Below are positions 51,401-56,327 of a stretch of 64,000 nt of DNA, piece by piece. The DNA lies in the NCBI GenBank assembly GCA_021018995.1, contig CM037585.1, forward strand, positions 62,932,646 to 62,996,645. The letters are read 5' to 3'. The translations under genes were made by a program, and so were the position numbers. This DNA is from Chloranthus sessilifolius. Lineage: Eukaryota > Streptophyta > Magnoliopsida > Chloranthales > Chloranthaceae. Under the pieces are notes generated by a model. The model did no database searches. It saw only the letters and a program-made list of their open reading frames with translations, and was not told the DNA's origin. Position 1 is the first letter of the stretch; the number at the start of each line of letters is the position of its first letter.

Positions 51401-54400
51401 GAGATTAGTGGGACGTCTGATATATCACACTCGTATGTGGCCAGACATCACATTGGTTGTCAATGTTGTGAGGCGATTTATGCATGCTCCAAGTCCGGCA
51501 CTACTCATCTTGCGGCGCTCATCACATTCTTCGATATATCAAGTCTAGTTTGGGCTATGTCTTAGTATATCAATCCAATGGGCATATGAGTATCTTTGTG
51601 TCCACCGATGCACGTTGGGCAGGGACTATCACCGACTGTCATTTCACATAAGGATATTATTTATTTCTTGGTAGCAACTTAGTTGCCTGAAAAAGTAGGA
51701 AATAAGATGTGGTATCTAGTGTAGAAACCAAGTATAAGGCTATTGCTCACAACACATGCAAGATTTTCTGGTTGCACACTCTTCAATCTGAGCTCAGATT
51801 TCAAATTAGTGGCTCCATAGCACTTCGTTGTGATAATGAAGCAGTCGAAAAAATTGCTTCTGACTTGGTACTACATGAATGGACAAAACATATTAAAGTT
51901 GCCATTCACTTTGTAAGAGAAAAAGTTTGAGATGGATCCTTAGAGCTTGTTGATGCGTCTTCCACACAGCACATTAAATCACAAAAAGTTGAATGAATAA
52001 TTCAAGTGGAATAGGGTTTTGCAAATAGTCAGTAGAGTTTTACTCGAGTTATAGAACATCGAGTTTCAACAATAAAATTACCCAAGTAATATTCTACCTA
52101 GTTTTCTTAGTACCTGATTAAACTCTTAAACCGAGCGTGTACCACCCATTTGCCAATTTTAATGTGCCACAATAAGCAGATCTTATCTATTTATTCGTGT
52201 GTCATGGAAAAAGCTACTGTTTGCTAGTGTCCTGGTTTGTAACTGAATTTCCATTTATACCTTACTTTTGATGTCTTGCCTTTCTCCCTTTATGGGAAAA
52301 CTACATCACAAGTTAACTCTTAGCAAAGATAAACTAAATTAAATTTTATTAAATAATAATAGAAGCATTACCAAGCATCAAAGAAAAGAAGATGAAGTTA
52401 ATAGTACCTATATGTGTTAGACTCCAAGTGGTGAAAACTCTGTAAAGCCCTTGTATTCAGTAACGATTCTACCCCAGTTGGATGATTAAAAAATTCATTG
52501 ATCGGATATATCTTGCAACAACCATCAGCATAGTCTGGTAGCTTGATTCTTTCCATTCGTTTAGCAACCAAATTTGCTTTCCTCACATTAGACTCTGAAA
52601 ATTCTGCTTTGGGTACTTTTACTATTTCATTTCTCCTCCTGAAATTGAATGTGCCCGTAAAATCATTGATGAAAATATAATAAAATAAAATCATAACATC
52701 AAGGATAGCATACTAAAACCCCCAATTTTCAACAAAAGAATGAAACAAAAATGATCGTACCATTCTAAAGAAGAGAAAGCAATTCCCTAACTTTATGGAG
52801 AAGTATATTGTTTATTACAAGCATGATCATTAACGTCTTTTATTCCTTTCTTCATTAATCATTAGCATAAGAAATTGATAAGTAAAGGCTAACATATCTC
52901 AACTACAGAGGCAAAGGTGGCTAAATCATTAAAACTAGTATAGACAAAACAATTCTATAACATGGACTAAGGAACAAGAAATTATGAAAACCGATTTAAC
53001 AAGAAAAAACAACTGAAATTGAAGTCAAATTTGAAAACACACCTTAACTTGGGAAGACCAGAGGCTGAAAAAGGTAGAGTCGGGCTAAATTCACAATCAT
53101 TCCCCCATAATGGACGGCTAGCTGTAGAAAAACAATTATTTTCCATGTCAACAGAGATCAGCAAAGAAAATTTTGCATCATAAGGCTTCAAGGAGAAAAT
53201 CACTCACCAAAACTAAAGAAGAAATACAAGTACACCAAAGTCAGGAGATGTGACCAATCTTGCAAGTCAAGAAACAATCCAGGTGCTATCCAATAAATTA
53301 AAAGCAGCACAAAGCATCCTTACAACCTTTCAGCAATTACTACAAATTTCTTGAACTAATCTATGCTTAGTGGACTCAAAACAGTACTAATTCTGATTGA
53401 TCAAACATAAATTCTAAATTGTATTAAAAGTTTCTAGTTACGCTTGAAAAGAATTAAGTAATTATCAACCATAAAATTGATTAAAGTTGAAACATTCATC
53501 TTATCATCAAGTTTACCCACCTTGACATATTCTTCTAAGCACCAGGAAATACCATGAAATAAGATGGAATCTAACTGTAAATAACTGTTACAGGAAAGAA
53601 AAAGGTCCCATTGAGCTCTCCAACAATAGAAATTAGTAGAAGTTCTTTATATCCCTACATTGATTATTGTATGGCTCCCTCTGACATATTTTAGGATAAG
53701 TTGGGGACATTGGGATTCACCTTAGACAGATTTCAGGAGCTTTAAAAAAATGAATGCACTTCAATGTTATCCCATGTACTTTTTGAGTGCCTCATCAGTT
53801 TTCATTCTTATCGGGGTGTTTTTAACTCTTTCACAGCAATCGATCAAACCTTCAAATAATCATATCTTCTTTGTTGCGTGTCCAATTTCTGTGAACTATA
53901 TGTCGATTTCCTCGTATTGATGAACACCATACATCGATGTTGGTTTCACCTAAAAACGATGTGATTATTTCCAATTGATTTCCACCCGTGCAGAAACGCT
54001 TTGAAAGCTTTGATTAGCCATATCTCTGTCTTCTCTCTGATTTTGATGTTGCATATAGCGATGGAAAGTTCCTTGTTATCACATTGAAGCATTGTAACCT
54101 TTTGTAGTATTTGGAACTATCTGTGAAAAAAAATAGTGTTTTGGGCTTCTTTTGGCGAAGTTTCTAAGATTATTATTATTATTATTATTATCTCTTTTAT
54201 ATGTTTTGATTGTTTGACCAGTTTGATACTTACTGTTTATGCTCACTCCACCTAGAGTTACGTCAGTAACGATGCTTTGATTACTCACTGGGCTATCCGT
54301 AGCTCACACACCACTATCACTTCAGATTTCGGAGAAACATTTGAGAACAACGACATATTACGAGGGAACAGTTATATTGACCCTGATGGCCAAATTCTAA

Positions 54401-54652
54401 AACCCTCTACACTACAACCTATAAACATTTAAGCCTCCCAACAATTAACCTGACCACATTCATCAATCAATTACCAATAACTAGTACTAGTCACTGCCAA
54501 TGGATATATTTATAAAATAAATAAATAATTTCCCAGTTGAATTCAAGTTGGTAACCCAAATCATTCGTCCAAGCTAGAATTTAAACTAAAATCTATATAG
54601 AGAAAAAACAAATGAATGAATTAATACCTTTAGGTTTTGGTGACGCCAACAT
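16589..54652 (-). CDS. Host gene: DUF1997-type protein with giant transposon-filled introns (3' end not found)
   Basis: Six exons join in phase: 54652-54628, 53121-53043, 52638-52408, 42130-42022, 41337-41292 and 16674-16589 (25, 79, 231, 109, 46 and 86 bp). Every intron starts GT and ends AG, and all five junction codons are completed across the splice. This gives 576 bp and 192 codons with no stop. The protein has a Ser/Pro/Lys-rich N-terminus that could be a plastid transit peptide. A conserved core follows, with [32 protein letters not shown], and FMRNHITWD then DVDVKLN. I recognise these from plant and cyanobacterial DUF1997 proteins, whose biochemical role is unknown. Family members usually continue with a further 50-70 residues, so the 3' exon is missing here. 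Introns are 1506, 404, 10277, 684 and 24617 bp. The exon model is seen in the sequence; expression is not. Confidence 0.88.
16870..17703. mobile_element. hAT-like non-autonomous element, 834 bp, in host intron 5
   Basis: The ends are CATGGTTTAAAAAC and, inverted, TATGGTTTTAAAAC. They are flanked by the perfect 8-bp duplication GGTAATAC (16862-16869 and 17704-17711). Subterminal regions are packed with GAGTCG/CGACTC words (16885-17010 and 17605-17680). The middle holds a (GAA)n-rich purine tract and a (TA)n run. No transposase frame exists; the Ser/Phe-rich minus frame here is only the translated purine tract. It is related by end sequence to the hAT elements at 260, 28374 and 43793. Confidence 0.85.
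17041..17205. repeat. (GAA)n/(GAAA)n purine microsatellite
   Basis: About 165 bp of almost uninterrupted purines on the plus strand, mostly GAAGAA and AGAAAGAAG. It lies inside the hAT-like element and could form triplex DNA. Confidence 0.9.
18374..20902 (-). repeat. 3' LTR of a Tekay-like Ty3 chromovirus
   Basis: On the minus strand the LTR starts TGTAATATCCCC at 20902, right after a polypurine tract (CGAGAGGAGGA), and ends GGGCTGTCACA at about 18374. It is about 2.5 kb long. It contains a 45-bp tandem duplication (GCCAAGCCC...ACAGGGTCACTTGAGC, near 19223 and 19268) and a cluster of TCGCGCGAGCGAC palindromes at 19845-20090. The matching 5' LTR to the right is missing. The left edge is inferred from the TG...CA rule; no duplication was identified. 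Confidence 0.68.
19845..20090. repeat. TCGCGCGAGCGA palindrome cluster in the LTR
   Basis: Six or more copies or near-copies of GTCGCGCGAGCGAC occur within 250 bp of LTR. The same word recurs at 23205-23345, upstream of the extra ORF of this element. CG-rich palindromes are striking in an otherwise AT-rich region. Confidence 0.8.
21675..22956 (-). pseudogene. Extra ORF downstream of pol in the chromovirus (Transposase_32-like)
   Basis: The frame opens at ATG 22956 with a basic, Pro/Lys-rich leader and runs to 22285, about 223 residues. After a one-base frame change it continues, with stops that look like Gln codons turned to TAG, through a Gln/His-rich region to 21675. The second half ends Gly/Ala/Asp-rich. 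The motifs [22 protein letters not shown] and [19 protein letters not shown] resemble the putative plant transposon protein family (Transposase_32) found as accessory ORFs in plant LTR elements; this is from memory and unverified. It lies between the end of pol and the 3' LTR, the position of an env-like gene, but no membrane segment is seen. Confidence 0.6.
22957..23350 (-). promoter_or_regulatory. Candidate internal promoter and leader of the extra ORF
   Basis: Reading the minus strand: four GTCGC(G/T)CG(A/C)GCGAC-type palindromes (23345-23205), then GGATATAAATTGC (about 23208-23196), then about 240 bp of leader ending at the ATG at 22956. The leader contains the plant-5'UTR-like GCTAGGGTTTTGC. 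The palindromes match those in the LTR at 19845. It could be an internal promoter, or the relic of another LTR. Confidence 0.45.
23670..26917 (-). pseudogene. Chromovirus pol: protease, RT, RNase H, integrase, chromodomain (Tekay-like)
   Basis: Read from right to left. The end of protease is at 26917-26750 (VSVPTGNSV; the Gly-Met-Asp-Trp region near 26760). RT follows at 26500-25750 with [27 protein letters not shown] and the catalytic FVDDILIYS. RNase H is at 25600-25100 ([20 protein letters not shown]). Integrase has [11 protein letters not shown] near 24775, then [10 protein letters not shown] near 24405. The integrase C-terminus has [19 protein letters not shown] near 23930. A chromodomain remnant with [20 protein letters not shown] residues in shifted frames ends near 23690. 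There are several frameshifts and stops. The gag gene and 5' LTR are absent, because the element is cut by the Athila LTR at 26918. Confidence 0.88.
27285..27610. repeat. CGCGAAG / CGCGCAG word cluster in the Athila LTR
   Basis: More than a dozen TCGCGAAG, TCGCGCAG, TCGCGCGAAG or TCGCGCGC words occur within 330 bp. This is unusually CpG-dense for the window. It parallels, but differs in sequence from, the palindrome arrays of the other LTRs. Confidence 0.75.
28374..28603. mobile_element. hAT-like MITE, 230 bp, related to the 5.9-kb hAT element
   Basis: The ends are CATGGATCAAAATA and the inverse of CAAGGATCAAAATG, with a perfect 8-bp duplication CTTAGGAT (28366-28373 and 28604-28611). The whole interior is CGATACGTATCG, CGGACGATAC and GGTACATTAAATGTACC palindromes. 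Both its ends and its internal words match the subterminal regions of the element at 260-6194. It therefore looks like a deletion derivative that the same transposase could mobilise. It sits in the Athila LTR. Confidence 0.9.
29784..29801 (+). other. Primer-binding site of the Athila element
   Basis: TTGGCGCCGCTGCCAGGG matches the TGGCGCC(G)TTGCC-type site used by Athila and Tat elements, usually read as tRNA-Asp complementary. It fixes the plus orientation and the end of the LTR. Confidence 0.8.
29802..30144 (+). other. Athila leader, no coding sequence
   Basis: AT-rich untranslated leader between the primer-binding site and the RT remnant. The whole gag and the start of pol are missing, so a large internal deletion ends near 30140. 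Confidence 0.55.
30145..30905 (+). pseudogene. Athila reverse transcriptase remnant
   Basis: The frame carries [19 protein letters not shown], then FGLCNAP and the catalytic [10 protein letters not shown] typical of Athila. [25 protein letters not shown] sequence follows at the RT/RNase H border. There are stops at about 30297 (after GYSGYN) and 30411 (both look like Gln codons changed to stop). The coding stops matching at about 30905, where unrelated AT-rich sequence starts. RNase H beyond its start, integrase and the 3' LTR are absent. Confidence 0.85.
30906..31145. repeat. AT-rich fragment with GAGGCTTACGCCTCA palindromes, possible hAT-like remnant
   Basis: About 150 bp of AT-rich DNA is followed by GAGGCTTACGCCTCACACTTTGAGGC and further GCCTC/GAGGC words, ending GCCTCTGAAAACATTG. 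Dense short self-complementary words near a GTTTTCAGAGGC-like end recall the CATGG elements. No target duplication could be matched, so membership is tentative. Confidence 0.4.
31146..31425 (+). pseudogene. Ty1/copia RNase H, C-terminal fragment
   Basis: In a plus frame the sequence reads [20 protein letters not shown], then [22 protein letters not shown] and [12 protein letters not shown] followed by stop. This is the classic end of copia pol. The LTR would start immediately after, at TGTTGTGTATC (about 31426). Everything upstream in this element is missing. Confidence 0.85.
31426..31720 (+). repeat. Copia LTR start with (AT)n microsatellite
   Basis: TGTTGTGTATCACTAATATTAG follows the copia stop codon at the usual spacing. 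An (AT)n run of about 65 bp lies at 31469-31535. The LTR's right end was not located. Confidence 0.5.
31721..34166. other. AT-rich intronic spacer, no gene seen
   Basis: No supported ORF, RNA gene or element boundary. It is part of host intron 5. Confidence 0.6.
34172..34392 (-). repeat. Element B left LTR, truncated
   Basis: Only the last approximately 220 bp of the LTR (minus orientation) remain. At about 34392 the sequence jumps to a point that matches 37460 in the other internal copy. The loss therefore removed the rest of the LTR, the polypurine tract and the end of the internal region in one deletion. Confidence 0.8.
34484..35733 (-). pseudogene. Element B internal copy 1: truncated gag and Ser/His-rich tail
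   Basis: Frames 35733-35326, 35165-34797 and 34846-34484 give the gag start ([16 protein letters not shown], then [20 protein letters not shown]), a Ser/Glu-rich region and a C-terminal remnant. The zinc knuckle region near 35200-35240 is frame-shifted. Relative to copy 2 it has lost about 40 bp encoding the Gly-rich segment near 34510. Confidence 0.78.
35943..36922 (-). repeat. Element B middle LTR, complete
   Basis: It runs from TGATGCGAGACA (inner side, next to a primer-binding site reading TTTTGGTATCAGAGC on the minus strand) to GTCCCCCGTCA. It contains CTTATATAGG near 36605 and ATCGATCAATTGA-type words. It is about 980 bp and closely matches 39042-39985. Confidence 0.85.
36923..37470 (-). 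other. Element B 3' internal spacer
   Basis: Sequence between the polypurine tract (minus: GAGTCAGGGAGAA) and the end of the coding remnant. It is present only in copy 2. A short minus frame (37234-36947) has no recognised domain; a repeat TTTCATCACC(A/G)ATGAAA occurs twice. Confidence 0.5.
37471..38754 (-). pseudogene. Element B internal copy 2: deleted gag, zinc knuckle, integrase tail
   Basis: The gag start (38754-38350) ends shortly after the WEDMK segment. The next frame begins just before the zinc knuckle at about 38325-38280, so about 130 residues of capsid core present in element A are missing. The knuckle reads [14 protein letters not shown], with Tyr where the conserved His should be. 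A Ser/Thr/His-rich region follows. The final frame (37929-37471) ends GGGPFGL...[16 protein letters not shown], which resembles the C-terminal GPF region of Ty3 integrases. This is therefore an internally deleted pol-bearing ancestor rather than an original gag-only gene. Confidence 0.75.
39023..39040 (-). other. Element B primer-binding site
   Basis: The minus strand reads TTTTGGTATCAGATCC just inside the right LTR, one mismatch from the initiator tRNA-Met type TGGTATCAGAGC. The copy beside the middle LTR has the canonical AGAGC. Confidence 0.78.
39042..39985 (-). repeat. Element B right LTR (5' LTR), complete
   Basis: It runs from TGATGCGGGACAAG to GTCCCCCGTCA, about 944 bp. The two ends are imperfect inverted repeats about 11 bp long (TGACGGGGGAC against TGATGCGGGAC), longer than the usual TG...CA. 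It contains CTTATATAGG near 39655 and ATCGATCGATCGATTGA near 39848. Confidence 0.87.
39991..41291. other. Intron sequence between element B and exon 5, nothing seen
   Basis: No element ends and no coding frame with recognisable content. It is likely original intron sequence, since element B excises cleanly from it. Confidence 0.6.
41292..41337 (-). CDS. Host gene exon 5 (46 bp)
   Basis: The acceptor TACTTTTACAG precedes 41337 and the donor GTAAAC follows 41292. It encodes [15 protein letters not shown] plus one base of the next codon. That base is G, and exon 6 starts CA, giving Ala across a 24.6-kb intron. The FEGS-x6-N-x3-S pattern directly follows LSCK in this family. Confidence 0.88.
41701..41788. 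repeat. Perfect foldback between direct repeats in intron 4
   Basis: GATATTCTATCAAATTT (41727-41743) is followed by a 3-nt loop and its exact complement (41747-41763), giving a 17-bp perfect stem. The hairpin is flanked by 22-bp direct repeats starting TTTTATACTGCATAG (41701-41722 and 41767-41788). It lies in the 684-bp intron between exons 4 and 5. Confidence 0.9.
42022..42130 (-). CDS. Host gene exon 4
   Basis: The acceptor CTATGCAG precedes 42130 and the donor GTCACC follows 42022. The first base completes Arg; then 36 codons follow, from [12 protein letters not shown] to VEMLSCK, ending in phase 0. This is the central conserved block of the DUF1997 domain. No standard ORF of useful length reveals it, because both flanking introns interrupt the frame. 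Confidence 0.9.
42278..42436. repeat. (TA)n, (GA)n and (TG)n microsatellites
   Basis: Successive runs: TA from 42278 to about 42343, GA at 42344-42357 and TG at about 42407-42436. They fall at the start of intron 3, next to the repeated unit below. Confidence 0.92.
42437..43410. repeat. Three copies of a unit of about 125-150 bp
   Basis: The unit TTTGAGTCATTTGCATTGG...AAGGTTCCAAAAT...GATGATGAGGCTCTAATT begins near 42436, 43112 and 43267. Copies 2 and 3 are adjacent, extend to GCAGAAAAGCCTCAGAACG, and are each preceded by TGTGTGT. Unrelated sequence of about 560 bp separates copy 1 from copy 2. Confidence 0.82.
43411..45000 (+). pseudogene. RTE-type LINE, 3' end of reverse transcriptase ORF, split by a hAT-like element
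   Basis: Around 43540-43780 the plus strand encodes, with stops and shifts, [19 protein letters not shown], then L-R-W-M-H and an R-L-R-W-F-G-H motif. These are hallmarks of the C-terminal region of plant RTE-clade LINE proteins. The frame continues after the hAT-like insertion (44856 onward) with a basic tail. The upstream RT and endonuclease are absent. LINE copies are normally 5'-truncated, so this fits. Confidence 0.72.
43793..44855. mobile_element. hAT-like non-autonomous element, 1.06 kb, inside the LINE
   Basis: The ends are perfect 13-bp inverted repeats CATGGTTTTAAAT and ATTTAAAACCATG. They are flanked by an 8-bp near-duplication, GCTAAAAC (43785-43792) and CCTAAAAC (44856-44863), with one mismatch. 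Subterminal words are GAGACG/CGTCTC, CGAGA and GATAC-type. No transposase frame is present. The LINE sequence resumes on the far side. Confidence 0.82.
45001..46430. repeat. Intronic spacer with a 110-bp direct duplication
   Basis: A unit containing TTCTTGTTGATA(A/C)AAATATCCTAAT and GTGGAATTGTTGGAC occurs at about 45733-45845 and 45922-46040. No coding sequence was recognised elsewhere in this stretch. Confidence 0.65.
46470..47110 (-). repeat. Copia fragment, minus strand: end of pol and LTR start
   Basis: On the minus strand, 47110-47030 reads like the end of copia RNase H (a degenerate CNKLG...YAPT region). It is followed by AAGGGGGAGTGTAGAGATATAT, the usual polypurine tract and LTR start. 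The LTR then runs leftward, with a TATA-like ATATAAACATC near 46920. Its far end was not fixed. Confidence 0.55.
47180..51960 (+). pseudogene. Degenerate Ty1/copia polyprotein (gag, PR, INT, RT, RNase H)
   Basis: In order: gag with [19 protein letters not shown] sequence near 47320; a Gly/Arg-rich zinc-knuckle area near 47600-47720; a protease remnant near 48240 (ASDYMTG, the catalytic Asp-Ser-Gly lost); a GAG-pre-integrase GGLYYLD near 48545; integrase with HSNVW and FINNAY where catalytic Asp residues are expected (48750-48830); RT with HTWEIFPLP near 50615 and DVK-NAFLN-like residues near 50870, but a YVESS in place of YVDD near 51120; RNase H with ETKYKAIA and [10 protein letters not shown] (51715-51930). 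Many stops and shifts, and catalytic residues lost in three domains. A primer-binding-site-like CGGTATCAGAG at 46429 fits its orientation. Confidence 0.8.
51961..52407. other. Intron sequence beside exon 3, nothing convincing
   Basis: AT-rich, no coding frame. It may contain the copia 3' LTR, but no matching copy was identified. Confidence 0.5.
52408..52638 (-). CDS. Host gene exon 3
   Basis: The acceptor CAATTTCAG precedes 52638 and the donor GTACTA follows 52408. It encodes 76 full codons containing the basic segment [18 protein letters not shown] and the conserved [12 protein letters not shown]...[10 protein letters not shown]. The last codon, Arg (AG|G), is split and completed in exon 4 more than 10 kb away. 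Confidence 0.88.
53043..53121 (-). CDS. Host gene exon 2
   Basis: The acceptor TTTTTCTACAG precedes 53121 and the donor GTGTGT follows 53043. The exon encodes [13 protein letters not shown] and then a Ser/Pro-rich stretch ending LPKL, with two bases of Arg carried to exon 3. It is part of the variable N-terminal or transit region. Confidence 0.78.
53122..54627. other. Host intron 1
   Basis: 1506 bp with a short (ATT)n run at 54170-54191. No transposon ends recognised. It is one of the three introns of ordinary size in the gene. Confidence 0.65.
54628..54652 (-). CDS. Host gene exon 1 (coding part)
   Basis: The ATG at 54652-54650 begins MLASPKPK, and the exon ends AAAG followed by GTATTA at 54627. 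One base of the next codon is carried and is completed by CT at the start of exon 2 (Ala). The phase match with exon 2 supports this start over the in-frame Met at 53203, which lies just upstream of a good acceptor. Transcription probably begins about 170 bp upstream. Confidence 0.7.
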
Positions 54653-54849
54653 TGAGAGTGAATTGCAAAAAGAAGCCAACCAAATGATTATTCCCCCGCT
54701 CAATCCAAATTATATTGGCTATTGTGGTGTTAGATTCCACAAACTAACGGTAGACACCCGTTTCAGCAACCGCTCCTCGTTCGACCACACTCTCCTGGAC
54801 TCCTTTATCCACTTTATTATTTATTTATTTTATAAGCACTTTATCATTA

Positions 54850-54856
54850 TTTTATA
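54850..54856 (-). promoter_or_regulatory. TATA-like box upstream of the host gene
   Basis: The minus strand reads CCTCTATAAAATAATG about 200 bp before the ATG at 54652. This would place transcription start near 54820 and give a 5' leader of about 170 bp. Plant TATA boxes lie about 30 bp before the start, which fits. Supported by sequence only. Confidence 0.5.
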
Positions 54857-54879
54857 GAGGCCTGGGATGCGCCTGAGTG

Positions 54880-56327
54880 TAGAGAAATATATAGACCCAC
54901 CATCAGTTGCCCATCATGTGGCATCCATCACAACTACAAGTAGAGTAGGCAATTTTGATCATATCCCACTCAAAAAAAAAAAAAAAAATTTATAATTTCT
55001 CCACTATTAAAAATGTGGTCAAAATTGAAAAAAATCAATACATCAAAATTTTGAAGCATTATCTTATCATTGACCCATGAAATGAAGAGTAAAAAGGTCA
55101 AACATCACATGTATCATGGTTCATCAACCTAAAACAGGATTTATTTTGAATTGATGATGCTCCGTGGCATTTGATCTAGCCATCCTCTCCTCCATTGAGC
55201 CCAAGCTTATTCTCCCTCATGCCTTTTTTATATTGCATATATATATAAACAGCAGCAAATCTCACGACAAATACCCAACCAATTTCTCTCAAATTCTCAT
55301 GATAATTTGGAAATGGATAATATTGTTTATTAGGTACCTCTATTTGCAACCATCGGATCTCTAAACCATGAACTTCTTAAAATAAGATGATGGGTCCCAC
55401 TCTTCCTTTCAATGAAACTTTAGATCATGGTGGTATTTTTTTTTATGTGGCAGACACCTCAAAAAGATCTAAGTTGGGTGTGATGTGTGTGAGATGACCT
55501 TGGGGTATGTGTGAGAACATATGAGTATATGTGTGTGTGCCAATCTTCTATGCACATATACATCTATATGTATTAGAGGATCAGATCTCATAATAAATCT
55601 AAGCCTAGGTATTCTAATCTTCCCATCAAAGTAAAGCAGTGGCATTATTTATGTTATGGCATACTACTGATAAATAAGTTTGTAACCTTTATACCTCACC
55701 ATGACAGCCAACTGTGACCCGATTTCTTTGCTTCCTGGAATAAGTTGCTCTATAAAAGGGGGCTTTTTTAATCATCATTTTGTATAATTATGAGTGATGA
55801 TTTTTTCATAAATAATTATTTTCTTTTTCTAATGATAGCAAAATGTAATAATTACATTGATGTGTAAGAAATCAGTCTTCATGTGTCAACAAAGAACAAA
55901 AGAAATCAGTCATCACGAGTCAACAAAGAATCAACAAAGAACAAAAGAAATCAGTCTTCATGTGTCAACAAGGAACAAAATGTATTGTAATTAAAATGAA
56001 TCAACTGTTTAATTTATATATCGGGAGGATTGTCGAGCCACTTTTAAGTGATGACCTTTCATCTTTCACTCTGTGCGTACCTCTCTATCTCTTCCCATCT
56101 CTAATTTAGATTATAGGCTTGTCACATAATATTTATACCTACTATGCAATTATATAGTATAGATTGATAAAATTATAAGCAATGCTGTGAACTAATCTCT
56201 ATTTCTAGATGGGGCTGTACTTCATCATGGTCGAATGTTTATTTTACTGTGCACTCAAGTGTTCTGTATTGTAACGCTTTCATATGTTATATGTCATGCT
56301 TTATATTGAGTTTTTCTATTATATTAT
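54880..56327. other. Upstream intergenic spacer with a short tandem repeat
   Basis: About 1.4 kb upstream of the host gene without coding sequence. A unit AAGAAATCAGTCTTCATGTG...CAACAAAGAAC is repeated three times at 55866-55980, the middle copy diverged (CATCACGAG). Confidence 0.65.

Noticed and set aside
52982..53203. Start of the host protein at the in-frame Met at 53203
   Set aside because: The acceptor at 53122 and the phase-matched upstream exon with ATG at 54652 explain the frame better, although the alternative start cannot be fully excluded.
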